Part shown: positions 7,805 to 15,903 of the stretch, piece after piece | Layout of the letters: each line of letters starts with the position of its first letter | Numbering within the stretch: position 1 is the first letter of the stretch | Program-made: the position numbers and the translations under genes | Notes under the pieces: generated by a model | The model's database searches: none | Told to the model about the DNA's origin: nothing | The model's input: only the letters and a program-made list of their open reading frames with translations | Assembly (NCBI RefSeq): GCF_002723615.1 | Contig: NZ_KZ304959.1 | Location: 1-64,000, forward strand | Source of the DNA: Limimaricola cinnabarinus | GTDB taxonomy: Bacteria > Pseudomonadota > Alphaproteobacteria > Rhodobacterales > Rhodobacteraceae | Length of the DNA: 64,000 nucleotides | Reading direction: 5' to 3'

Positions 7805-8449
7805 ATGAGCCAGTTCACCCATGCCATGACGAAGCTTCAGGAAGCCCGCAGCACCCGGGACGCCGCCCTGAGCGCCCTGACGGTGCTGGAGAATACCATG
7901 GGCGTAGGCAGTGCCGAAGCTACGAAGTACGACGACGAAACACTCGGGCCACTGCAGGAGAAGGTGACGGCCGCCGAGGCGAGGCTTCGAGACACCGAGC
8001 CGAAGACGCAACGCGAGTACCTGTCGAAGGTGCAGGCCCTGCTGGAGGAGGGAATGCTGTCGGAGACTGTGGTGGCGCTGCGCGCTGATGCCGAGCGGCT
8101 GGCGGCAACGGGCGAAGATCCTGTCGTCGCACTCTGCCAGCGCTGGAAATCGATGCGGACGGCTGTGGCCGGAATGCTTGATGAGGAAGTCGGAGGGCAC
8201 TTCGACGCGCCCGAACTCGAAGAAGCGGAAGAGGCCCAGCGCCGTATCGAGTGGCAGCTTCAGCGGATGGTGCCGACCAGCGCCGAAGGGTTGGCCGCCA
8301 TGATGGATGTCTACTGGAACCTGGAGGGGCCTGTAGGGATGCCCGGAACGGAAGGCTGGGAGATGGAGATGCAAAACCCGCAATATCTGTTCCTGCGCCG
8401 TCTGCGTCATGGGGCGTTCATCGTGGCTGGTCAGGCGGGCACGCCCTGA
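7805..8449 (+). CDS. Helical element protein, unknown function (214 aa)
   Basis: A 214-residue, strongly acidic, helix-rich protein (for example FDAPELEEAEEAQRRIEWQL) with coiled-coil character in the first 80 residues (TAAEARLRDTEPKTQREYL). A GGAG ribosome site precedes the ATG. No enzyme motif or export signal. Follows the previous gene by 35 bases and probably shares its transcript. A scaffold or regulatory role cannot be excluded, but nothing in the sequence decides it. Confidence 0.5.
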   Translation: MSQFTHAMTKLQEARSTRDAALSALTVLENTMGVGSAEATKYDDETLGPLQEKVTAAEARLRDTEPKTQREYLSKVQALLEEGMLSETVVALRADAERLAATGEDPVVALCQRWKSMRTAVAGMLDEEVGGHFDAPELEEAEEAQRRIEWQLQRMVPTSAEGLAAMMDVYWNLEGPVGMPGTEGWEMEMQNPQYLFLRRLRHGAFIVAGQAGTP

Positions 8450-8645
8450 CAGCTGGCAGGGGGCAAATGACAGGCCCCTCCACTCGCTGCCTTCGGCTCG
8501 TCCTCGCCCTCTCCCCATTACTCCATGGAAAAGAAACACGCTTCCCGGAGTAGGAAAGAGATTAGCAGACGGGGCGGGCCTTCGCAGACGTGTTTCCAAA
8601 TCGCGAGCCTGTGTTTCCCGCTCGCCCTGGTATCGGATACGAGTG

Positions 8646-9137
8646 ATGAACTGTTACACCGCCAATCGGTCATGGTCTGACCGCTACCTTCCCGAGATCC
8701 GGCGCATCGTCGGCGCGCAGCTATTGGACGTCGCCGCCGATGCGTTCGACTGGCAGCAGGCCACCGACCTGATGATGTTGGATGCCCGCGACGTGCGGGT
8801 TGCGGCAAGGGTGAGGCGGCCAGGCTACGGCTCCCGCTACCCCTACGAGTTCACCATCCGCTCGCGTGTCGCCTCGGGCGCGGAGACAGAACTAGCCAAG
8901 ATAGTGAACGGCAACGGCGACTGGATGTTCTATGGCCATGCGAAGGAGGACGGCAGAGGGCTGGCGGCATGGTGGCTGCTGGACCTGAAGGCATTCCGCG
9001 CGGCCCTTATCCGGCAGGCTGCCAACGGCTACCGCCTCCGGTCAGGCGACCAGCGCAACGCTGATGGGACATGCTTCAAGTGGTTTGACATTAGGTCGTT
9101 CCCCAAGGACCCGCCGTTAGTTGTTGCACACGGGTAA
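8646..9137 (+). CDS. Phage-type protein, unknown function (163 aa)
   Basis: A 163-residue protein (MNCYTANRSWSDRYLPEI...). Related-looking proteins are common in alphaproteobacterial prophages. The core ATDLMMLDARDVRVAARVR, then YPYEFTIRSR and GDWMFYGHA, has an alternating beta pattern with conserved acidic and basic residues that might be a degenerate nuclease fold, but no complete catalytic set can be named. The ATG at 8646 was chosen since the frame upstream has shadow-like composition. The 196 bases between 8450 and 8645 hold no other recognisable feature. Confidence 0.5.
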   Translation: MNCYTANRSWSDRYLPEIRRIVGAQLLDVAADAFDWQQATDLMMLDARDVRVAARVRRPGYGSRYPYEFTIRSRVASGAETELAKIVNGNGDWMFYGHAKEDGRGLAAWWLLDLKAFRAALIRQAANGYRLRSGDQRNADGTCFKWFDIRSFPKDPPLVVAHG

Positions 9138-9206
9138 GGACCTGTTCGCCTTGCAATTTGACGAGGTTCTGGGTCATCTGCCGGTGTCAAGAAGGTGCAG
9201 AGCGGC

Positions 9207-10001
9207 ATGTTAACATTCTACATGGATGAAACCGGCAATCGTAGGCCGGACAAGAAACCAGACGCGAGCCGAGAAGGCAGGGACTGGTTCGGGTTTGGGG
9301 GCTTCCTTATCCATTCTGATGATGAACCAGCCGCGAAGCAGGCTCACAAAGATTTCTGCGATGAATGGGGCGTCGGAACACCTTTTCATATCACAGATAT
9401 GCTAGGGCAGTATAAGGGTTTCCATTGGCTCAATAGGAAAAAGCAGGCTTGGGTTGATGGATTTTGGGCAGACTACGCGTTGCTGCTCTGCGAGATCAAA
9501 GCGATTGGGTTGGCTTGTGTCGTAGACCGGCCCGGATACGTCGCTAGAGGGTATCTAGAGGAGCATGGCGAAGACAGCTGGCTGCTTTGCCGGACTGCTT
9601 TCGACATATCAGTCGAAAGGGCGGTTAAGTATGCTAAAATGAAGGGGGAAAAGCTCCGCATCGTCTTCGAGAGTGATCCGCCGTTTAACCCTATTGTAAA
9701 GGGCTACTTCCGGGACCTGAAATCGAACGGGCTTGCTTTCGACAAAGATAGGTCCAGCAAATATCAGCCGCTTGAGAAGGAGGTATTTCAGGAAATCCTG
9801 TCTACAATTGAGTATAAAGATAAGTCATCGAAGCTTTTGCAGTTCGCGGACAGTTATATCTATTCTATCGCCCGTCAGAAGTACGACAATAGATTTGGCC
9901 TCTACCGGCATCTCCGGGATCGAGGGTGTATCATGAATTTTGCTCTGGACGGGGATGCTGACAAAATTCGCCAGATGGGCATCAAGTATTCTTGCTTTTA
10001 A
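9207..10001 (+). CDS. DUF3800 domain protein
   Basis: A 264-residue protein of the DUF3800 type. Features are the N-terminal FYMDETGN with the conserved acidic pair, a long middle with FESDPPFNP, and LLQFADSYIYSIARQKYD near the end, matching the family's closing LQ.AD element. DUF3800 proteins have an RNase H-like fold and are frequent in mobile elements and defence islands; activity is not established. The ATG at 9207 is preferred over GTG 9195 because AAGAAGG (9189-9195) is at proper distance only from 9207. The gene is clearly AT-rich for this genome (about 35% GC in 9781-9840), a sign of recent transfer, and is followed by a hairpin terminator. Confidence 0.75.
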   Translation: MLTFYMDETGNRRPDKKPDASREGRDWFGFGGFLIHSDDEPAAKQAHKDFCDEWGVGTPFHITDMLGQYKGFHWLNRKKQAWVDGFWADYALLLCEIKAIGLACVVDRPGYVARGYLEEHGEDSWLLCRTAFDISVERAVKYAKMKGEKLRIVFESDPPFNPIVKGYFRDLKSNGLAFDKDRSSKYQPLEKEVFQEILSTIEYKDKSSKLLQFADSYIYSIARQKYDNRFGLYRHLRDRGCIMNFALDGDADKIRQMGIKYSCF

Positions 10002-10007
10002 AACAAG

Positions 10008-10031
10008 AAAGCTAGGCCTAAGCCTAGCTTT
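10008..10031. terminator. Hairpin after the DUF3800 gene
   Basis: A perfect 10-base inverted repeat AAAGCTAGGC / GCCTAGCTTT with loop CTAA, starting seven bases after the DUF3800 stop. It can act in both directions since A-runs and T-runs flank it. Probable end of the rightward element transcript. Confidence 0.6.
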
Positions 10032-10042
10032 GGTGCGGCCCC

Positions 10043-10300
10043 CTACAAGGTGAACCTAACAGGCAATGCCTGAGCAGGAAGGTAGGATGGGTTCATAGTC
10101 GCGTCAAGGGGAAGAATTGCATCTCTGTTGCCATGCTCAACACGCGTTGCCGTGGGCAGCTCTCCCTGACTAAGCCACAGACTGCCTCCCGAGCTGCTCC
10201 GGTAAAGTGCGGGCTTGGTGAGCAAGGTGATTCTGGATGCCGCACGCCATGCACGGAAGGTCGTTGCTGCATCGTCCAATCTGTAAGCGCGGCAGGACAT
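10043..10300 (-). CDS. Possible small element gene (85 aa), doubtful
   Basis: An 85-codon frame on the minus strand starting at 10300 (MSCRAYRLDDAATTFRAW...) and ending converging on the DUF3800 gene. Its composition (LTKPALYRSSSGGSLWLSQG, then a proline- and leucine-containing tail) is more protein-like than random shadows, and an AGG-type site lies upstream. No family is recognised. If it is not a gene, the stretch 10032-10406 holds nothing else visible except a short palindrome CAGGCAATGCCTG at 10060-10072. Confidence 0.3.
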   Translation of the reverse strand: MSCRAYRLDDAATTFRAWRAASRITLLTKPALYRSSSGGSLWLSQGELPTATRVEHGNRDAILPLDATMNPSYLPAQALPVRFTL

Positions 10301-10406
10301 GGCCGCGTAGCGCCTCGAAGGCCCGCTTAGCTGTGCCGCTGACTGACGAGCCAGAAGGCCACAGGGGGATTCAGGGGTGGATCGAGGTCGGCCTGAATAA
10401 CCTAAC

Positions 10407-10625
10407 CTAATGTTTTGCGGCAATTTTATTGAAACTGATGGTGCCCGGATAGGGAAACGACATGATCGCGCCCTCGCCGGCGAGGTTCTGCTCGACCATC
10501 GCCTGCCAGACCTTCTGCGCATAGGCCTGGTCCTCCTCGCCGCCGAACATCGGCGCATCCTGCGCCATCGCCGCGCCGGCAAGCCCCAGCACCGCCATCG
10601 TCGTGATACCAAACTTGGTCGCCAT
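10407..10625 (-). pseudogene. Host exported-protein gene truncated by the element
   Basis: The minus-strand frame starts at 10625 behind a very good ribosome site (AGGGAGGTAACG). It encodes a signal peptide (MATKFGITTMAVLGLAGAAM, then AQDAP) and the start of a small exported protein (MFGGEEDQAYAQKVWQAMVE, then GAIMSFPYPGT). After the codon at about 10440 the composition changes abruptly to AT-rich and the frame ends after ten more residues (ISFNKIAAKH). Related roseobacter proteins, as far as I recall, continue well beyond the FPYPGT segment. The simplest reading is that the mobile element is inserted here and has replaced the 3' end; the rest of the gene should be at the other junction outside the window. 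Confidence 0.55.
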
Positions 10626-10845
10626 CGTTACCTCCCTGACTGCATGTGACTTCACCCTACGCGCGGCAGCGGCCATCGCGGGGTCACGTCGCCTCACGAC
10701 TGCGCGACGTGTTGTAACCTTTGGACACGCGGCGGTGAGAGCCAAAGCTGAGAAATCATGCTAGCATCGGCTCATCCGGATGACCCCGCCGCGGCGCATC
10801 CGGTCCCGGCGGGGCCGTCCCTTGGCGATCAGGGAGGACGGCATC

Positions 10846-11754
10846 ATGGCCAAGACCGACGGCCACATCGACAAGACGATCGGCAACCCGCTCAGCTGGG
10901 CGGCGCATGTGATCGACGCGGGCTCGCATCACCTGGGCAAGGGCGCGCATGAGACGGCCGGACGCGACACCGCGCCGATCGTGCTGCGCGAGATCGGCAC
11001 GCGCGACCTGCGCGCGGCGCTGCGCGCGGGCTACGAGGATTTCAAGGCGTTCCGCTCGGACGTGATCTTCCTGTGCGTGGTCTATCCGCTGGCGGGGCTG
11101 ATCCTGATCCGCTTTGCCATGAACGAAACGCTGCTGCCGCTGCTGGTGCCGCTGATCACCGGTTTCGCGCTTTTGGGCCCCGTCGCGGCGCTCGGGCTCT
11201 ACGAGATGAGCCGCAGGCGCAAGGCGGGCGGGCATCCCAGCTGGGCCGCGGCCTTCAAGGTGGCCGAGGCGCCATCGGCGATCGCGATCCTGACGCTGGG
11301 GCTGGCCCTGCTTGCGATCTTCGTGGTCTGGATGCTTTCGGCCTGGATCATCTATGCGGTCACGCTCGGCCCCGAGCCGCCGGTTTCGATCGGCGCCTTC
11401 GTCTCCGACACGCTGACCACCGGGCCGGGCTGGGCGATGATCGTAGTGGGCACCGGGCTGGGCTTCGTGCTCGCGGTCTCGGTGCTGGCGATCGGCGTGA
11501 TCTCCTTTCCGCTGCTGCTCGACCGGCATGTCGGCGTGCGCCGCGCGGTGCGCGCTTCGGTGCGGCTGTCGCGCGAGAACCCGCGCACCATCGCGATCTG
11601 GGGCGCCATCGTGGTGGCGGGGCTGGGGCTCGGCATGGCGACGCTGATGATCGGCCTGATCTTCGTGCTGCCGATCCTCGGCCACGCGACATGGCACCTC
11701 TACCGCCGCGCGGTGGAGCCGGCCGAAGAGCTGTCCGAAGACTACTCCGTCTGA
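10846..11754 (+). CDS. DUF2189 family integral membrane protein
   Basis: A 302-residue inner-membrane protein. The start at 10846 (MAKTDGHID) was chosen because AGGGAGGA lies just upstream; the 22 extra residues of the longer frame are arginine-rich and shadow-like. The family hallmark is visible: IVLREIGTRDLRAALRAGYEDF, several hydrophobic helices (from FLCVVYPLAGLILIRF on), GPVAALGLYEMSRRRKAG, and further helices to the end. DUF2189 proteins are common in alphaproteobacteria and some are near cytochrome oxidase genes, but no function is known. It stands alone here, converging on the alpha-glucosidase. Confidence 0.8.
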   Translation: MAKTDGHIDKTIGNPLSWAAHVIDAGSHHLGKGAHETAGRDTAPIVLREIGTRDLRAALRAGYEDFKAFRSDVIFLCVVYPLAGLILIRFAMNETLLPLLVPLITGFALLGPVAALGLYEMSRRRKAGGHPSWAAAFKVAEAPSAIAILTLGLALLAIFVVWMLSAWIIYAVTLGPEPPVSIGAFVSDTLTTGPGWAMIVVGTGLGFVLAVSVLAIGVISFPLLLDRHVGVRRAVRASVRLSRENPRTIAIWGAIVVAGLGLGMATLMIGLIFVLPILGHATWHLYRRAVEPAEELSEDYSV

Positions 11755-11757
11755 AAA

Positions 11758-11777
11758 CGGGCGCGGGCCACGCGCCC
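11758..11777. terminator. Hairpin between convergent genes
   Basis: GGGCGCG (11759-11765) and CGCGCCC (11771-11777) can pair around GGCCA, placed between the convergent DUF2189 and alpha-glucosidase genes. The minus strand reads AAAA-complement T residues beyond it, so it may end the leftward transcript best. Modest support. Confidence 0.35.
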
Positions 11778-11782
11778 GCGCC

Positions 11783-13423
11783 TTATTCCCCGAGGATCGC
11801 CACCGCCTCGAAGGGGCGCAGCGTGACCTCGCCGGCGAGCGTCTCGCGCCCCGGGTAATTGGCGCTGATCGCCCGGCCCGAGATCGCCAGCCCTTCGGGC
11901 ACCTTCACCGCCACCTCCTCGCCGGTGAAATTCGCCAGAACCGAGATCCGTGCCCCGTCGAGACGGCGGGCATAGGCCATGAGCTTGGGGTGATCCTCGA
12001 GATAGGGGGTATAATCCCCGTGCCGCATCACCGCGAGCTCGCGCCGGAGCCGCGCCAGCTCGCGGTAATGGGCGATGATGCCCTCCGGGTCGGCCCGGTC
12101 GGCGGCGACGTTGATCCGCTCGTGATTCGGGTTCACCTCGATCCAGGGCTCGCCGCTTGTGAAGCCCGCCTGCGGCCCGGCATCCCATTGCATCGGCGTG
12201 CGCGCATTGTCGCGGCCGTTGGAATTGGCCCCGGCGAGGAAATCGCCCGGCGTGACGCCTGCGGCGGTCTGGATGCGGTGGAAGTTCAGCGTCTCGATAT
12301 CGCGGAACTGCGAGATGTCGGTGAAGGCCGCGTTGGTCATGCCGATCTCCTCGCCCTGGTAGATATAGGGCGTGCCTTTCATCATGTGCAGCGCGGTGGC
12401 GAGCATCTTGGCCGAGACGACGCGAAACCGCCCGTCATCGCCGTATTTCGACACCGCGCGCGGCAGGTCGTGATTGCTCCAGAACAGCGAGTTCCAGCCA
12501 TCCTCGGAAAGCGCGAGCTGCCACTCGGCCAGAACCTTCTTGAAACCGACGAGATCGAAGGGCCGGGGCCGCCATTTGCCATGCCTCTCGTCCCAGCCCT
12601 GCACGATATGCGCGAACTGGAACACCATCGACAGCTCGCCCGCCTCCCGGCCCGAATATTTCAGCGCGCCTTCGGTGGTGGCGCTCCACGCCTCGCCCAC
12701 GGTGACGACGTCGCGGCCCTTGAGGGTGGCGTCGTGCATCTCGCGGATGAAGCGGTGCAGGTCCGGCCCGTCGGCGGTGATGCCCGCATCCGGGTCCTTG
12801 CCGATCAGGTCGATCACATCCATCCGAAAGCCCGCGACGCCGCGATCCAGCCACCAGTTCATCATCTCGTAGATGGCGCGGCGCAGATCGGGGTTCTGCC
12901 AGTTCAGGTCCGGCTGCTTGCGGTCGAAGAGATGCAGGTAGTATTGCCCCGTGCGCTCGTCATAGCTCCAGGCCGGGCCGCCGAAATTCGATTGCAGGTC
13001 GTTGGGCGCGCCGCCATCGGGGCCCGGGTCGCGCCAGACATAGTAGTCGCGGTAGGGGTTGTCGCGGCTCTTGCGCGCCTCCTGAAACCAGTCGTGCTCG
13101 TCCGAGGAATGGTTCACCACGAGGTCCATGACGATGCCGATGCCGCGCGCCTTCGCCTCGGCGATGAGCCGGTCCATGTCGTCGAGCGTGCCGAATTCGG
13201 GCGCGATGTCGCGGTAATCCGAGATGTCGTAGCCATTATCGGCCATCGGGCTGCGATAGACCGGCGAGAGCCAGACGAAGCCGATCCCGAGATCGGCGAG
13301 ATGATCGAGCTTCGAGATGATGCCGGGAATGTCGCCGATGCCGTCGCCATCGCTGTCGCAAAAGCTGCGCGGGTAGATCTGGTAGGCGGTGGCGCTTTGC
13401 CACCAGGGGGCGGGCTCGGTCAT
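11783..13423 (-). CDS. GH13 alpha-glucosidase / oligo-1,6-glucosidase
   Basis: A 546-residue cytoplasmic glycoside hydrolase of family 13 (alpha-glucosidase type) that releases glucose from short alpha-glucosides such as sucrose, maltose or isomaltose. The barrel start (WWQSATAYQIYPRSF), a calcium-loop-like DSDGDGIGD (24-31), DLVVNHSSDEH, the nucleophile Asp202 in GFRMDVID, acid/base Glu244 in TVGEAWS, and Asp319 in WSNHDLPR are all present. The start at 13423 (MTEPAPWW) follows a GG-rich site and fits family length; upstream codons are shadow-like. No transporter or regulator of a sugar operon is adjacent, so exact substrate cannot be told. Confidence 0.9.
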   Translation of the reverse strand: MTEPAPWWQSATAYQIYPRSFCDSDGDGIGDIPGIISKLDHLADLGIGFVWLSPVYRSPMADNGYDISDYRDIAPEFGTLDDMDRLIAEAKARGIGIVMDLVVNHSSDEHDWFQEARKSRDNPYRDYYVWRDPGPDGGAPNDLQSNFGGPAWSYDERTGQYYLHLFDRKQPDLNWQNPDLRRAIYEMMNWWLDRGVAGFRMDVIDLIGKDPDAGITADGPDLHRFIREMHDATLKGRDVVTVGEAWSATTEGALKYSGREAGELSMVFQFAHIVQGWDERHGKWRPRPFDLVGFKKVLAEWQLALSEDGWNSLFWSNHDLPRAVSKYGDDGRFRVVSAKMLATALHMMKGTPYIYQGEEIGMTNAAFTDISQFRDIETLNFHRIQTAAGVTPGDFLAGANSNGRDNARTPMQWDAGPQAGFTSGEPWIEVNPNHERINVAADRADPEGIIAHYRELARLRRELAVMRHGDYTPYLEDHPKLMAYARRLDGARISVLANFTGEEVAVKVPEGLAISGRAISANYPGRETLAGEVTLRPFEAVAILGE

Positions 13424-13604
13424 CGGGGTCGTCCTTGGCTGCTCGCCCTCCACCCTCGTCACCGGCAGGGCCGGGCGCAAGCCCCCGGGGCGGAGGGAAG
13501 GCACGAACGCTCCACGTGAAACCATCGCCGCGGCCCGTGTGCGCATTGCGGCCCCGCCGGGGCGCGGCTAGCGTGCCGCCCGTGGTCATCGGGGGAGGGA
13601 CGTG

Positions 13605-14759
13605 ATGGGCGAGAACGCGACGCAGGCGCCGCTGGCGGGGCTCAGGGTGGTGGAGCTGGCGCGCATCCTCGCCGGGCCATGGGCCGGGCAGGTGCTGGCC
13701 GATCTCGGGGCCGAGGTGATCAAGGTCGAGGCGCCCGAGGGCGACGACACCCGCCGCTGGGGCCCGCCCTGGATCGAGGTCGAGGGCGACCGCTCGGCCG
13801 CCTATTTCCACGCCTGCAACCGCGGCAAGAAGAGCGTCACCGCCGATTTCCGCACGCCCGCGGGGCTGGAGCTGACCCGCTCGCTGATCAAAGGCGCCGA
13901 CGTGGTGATCGAGAACTTCAAGGTCGGGGGCCTGGCGAAATACGGGCTCGATTACGACAGCCTCAAGGGGGAGAACCCGGCGCTGGTCTATTGCTCGATC
14001 ACCGGCTTCGGGCAGGACGGGCCTTATGCGAATCGTGCGGGCTACGACTTTCTCATCCAGGGCATGTCGGGGATCATGGATCTGACCGGCGACCCCGAGG
14101 GCCAGCCGCAGAAGATCGGCGTCGCCTTCACCGACATCTTCACCGGGCTCTATTCCGTCATCGCGATCCAGGCCGCGCTGGCCGCGCGCCAGAAGACGGG
14201 GCGCGGCCAGCATATCGACATGGCGCTGATGGACTGCGCCACCGGCGTGCTCGCCAACCAGGCGATGAACTTCCTCGCCACCGGCACCGCGCCGCGCCGG
14301 CTGGGCAACGCGCACCCGAACATCGCGCCCTATCAGGTGTTCTCGGCCTCGGATGGCGACCTGATCCTCGCGGTCGGCAATGACGGGCAGTTCGCCCGCG
14401 CCTGCGGCGTTCTGGGACTGCCCGAGCTGGCGGGCGATCCGCGCTTTGCCACCAATGGCGCGCGGGTGGCCAACCGCGCGGCGCTCACCGGGGCGCTGGG
14501 CACGGCGCTTGCCGCATGGGGCCGCGACGCGGTGCTCGCCGCCTTCGAGGCCGCGACCGTGCCCGCCGGGCCGATCAACAGGGTCGATCAGGTCTTCGAC
14601 GATCCGCAGGTCATCGCGCGGGGGCTCAGGATCGAGCCCGAGGGCGTGCCCGGCCTGCGCAGCCCGATGCGGTTTTCCGACAGCCCGCTGGCGCTCGACC
14701 GCCGCGCGCCGACCCTGGGCGAGCATGACCCCGAGGACACGCCCGGCACGGCGTCCTGA
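13605..14759 (+). CDS. Class III (CaiB/BaiF family) CoA-transferase
   Basis: A 384-residue CoA-transferase of family III, moving CoA between carboxylic acids through an aspartyl-CoA intermediate. The N-terminus LAGLRVVELARILAGPWAG and DLGAEVIKVEAP is the family signature, and Asp148 in GYDFLIQGMSG is at the expected place of the catalytic aspartate. The ATG at 13605 directly follows a GTG at 13602; GGGGGAGGGA upstream fits the ATG better. Substrate cannot be named (formyl-, succinyl- and carnitine-type members look alike). It stands alone, divergent from the alpha-glucosidase. Confidence 0.88.
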   Translation: MGENATQAPLAGLRVVELARILAGPWAGQVLADLGAEVIKVEAPEGDDTRRWGPPWIEVEGDRSAAYFHACNRGKKSVTADFRTPAGLELTRSLIKGADVVIENFKVGGLAKYGLDYDSLKGENPALVYCSITGFGQDGPYANRAGYDFLIQGMSGIMDLTGDPEGQPQKIGVAFTDIFTGLYSVIAIQAALAARQKTGRGQHIDMALMDCATGVLANQAMNFLATGTAPRRLGNAHPNIAPYQVFSASDGDLILAVGNDGQFARACGVLGLPELAGDPRFATNGARVANRAALTGALGTALAAWGRDAVLAAFEAATVPAGPINRVDQVFDDPQVIARGLRIEPEGVPGLRSPMRFSDSPLALDRRAPTLGEHDPEDTPGTAS

Positions 14760-14823
14760 GACGGGCTATGGCACCGGGCCGGGTGGCGGCGCTAGATCGG
14801 ACGCATCCCGACGGAGAAACCCG

Positions 14824-15711
14824 ATGCGTGCCCTGATTCTCGGCTTTCTGCTTTGCCTCGCCATGCCCGCCTCGGCCGAGACGCTGGGCCGGGGCCGGAT
14901 CTTTTCCAATGATTACGGCGGCGATGGCAAGGATCGCTGGCGCTCCGGCGCCTTCACGCTGTCGGTGCTGCGCGGCAAGGCGTGGGACGGGGCGCCGCCC
15001 GCCGCAGGGGGGGCGGAGAACCCGTTGCTGGAGCTGCGGTTTCGCGCGGAGGTGATCACGCCGGGGCGCAGCCGCGACGGGCAGGACGATCGGCGCTATG
15101 CGGGGCTCTTGGGCTTCGGCGCCTTCGGGCACCAGTCATTCGGCCCGCTTGAGGGTGCGTTCGGCGGCGAGATCCTCGCCATCGGGCCCTCCACCGGCAT
15201 GTCGGACTTTCAGGAGCGGGTCCACGAGACACTGGGCTTCAGCCCGCCGCGCGGGGTCGAACGGCAGTTCGGGGACGGGCTGCTGCTGCATGCCCAGAGC
15301 GAGCTGGCCTGGCCGCTGCGGCCCGCCGATGTCCTGACGCTGCGGCCCTTCCTGGCCGCCGAATCCGGCTCGGAGGAGATCCTGCGCGCCGGGATCGACG
15401 CGATCCTGGGCGGTATCGGGCATCACGACCTGTGGCTGCGCGATCCGGCGACGGGCCAGCCCTATCGCGGCATAGAGGCCGAGACGACCGGGCTGTCGCT
15501 GGTGGCGGGGCTCGATGCCGCGCTGCTGGGCGACAGCGTGTTCCTGCCCGACGCGGCGACGCTGGATCGCCGCCGCGCCCGGATCGGCCTGCACTGGCAG
15601 CCGGGGCCCGAGGTGCGGCTGTTCTACGGGCTGACATGGCTGTCGGAGGAGTTCGACGGCCAGCATGACAGCCAGGTGCTGGGCGCGCTGAAGCTCGAAT
15701 TCGGCTACTAG
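14824..15711 (+). CDS. LpxR-like (DUF2219) outer-membrane lipid A deacylase
   Basis: A 295-residue exported protein. A signal peptide (MRALILGFLLCLAMPASA, residues 1-18) is followed by a predicted beta-barrel. The DUF2219 pattern is present: IFSNDYGGDGKDRW with Asn29 and Asp30, and IGPSTGMSDFQERVHETLGF matching the family's G-P-x-x-x-x-x-x-x-Q-x-x-V-H region that carries the active histidine. The C-terminus ends in aromatic tyrosine (LKLEFGY), typical of outer-membrane barrels. LpxR removes the 3'-acyloxyacyl group from lipid A in Salmonella; whether this member does so is inference. It follows the CoA-transferase by 64 bases. Confidence 0.7.
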   Translation: MRALILGFLLCLAMPASAETLGRGRIFSNDYGGDGKDRWRSGAFTLSVLRGKAWDGAPPAAGGAENPLLELRFRAEVITPGRSRDGQDDRRYAGLLGFGAFGHQSFGPLEGAFGGEILAIGPSTGMSDFQERVHETLGFSPPRGVERQFGDGLLLHAQSELAWPLRPADVLTLRPFLAAESGSEEILRAGIDAILGGIGHHDLWLRDPATGQPYRGIEAETTGLSLVAGLDAALLGDSVFLPDAATLDRRRARIGLHWQPGPEVRLFYGLTWLSEEFDGQHDSQVLGALKLEFGY

Positions 15712-15721
15712 GGCGGGGCGG

Positions 15722-15749
15722 TTGACTCCGGCTCGCCGGGCTGTATAAG
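15722..15749 (+). promoter_or_regulatory. Promoter of rpsD
   Basis: TTGACT (15722-15727), 16-base spacer, TATAAG (15744-15749) form a strong sigma-70-type promoter. The resulting leader of about 150 bases before the rpsD start is GC-rich and could hold an S4 autoregulatory fold, but no structure was derived. Confidence 0.65.
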
Positions 15750-15903
15750 CCGCCCGTCCCGGGGCCTCGTGCGCCGGGTCTTTCATTGGTGTTGGCGGAC
15801 CCCGCGAGGGGATCCCTGTCGGGAGGCGGCTGCAAGGCCGTCCCAGAGGACAACGCCCTTCGACACATGGCCCCCGACAGGGCCGACAGAAGGAGATCAG
15901 AGA

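Noticed and set aside
10053-10406. AACCTAAC at 10053-10060 and 10399-10406 as attachment repeats
   Set aside because: Only eight bases, both on the same side of the junction; the other end of the element is not in the window.
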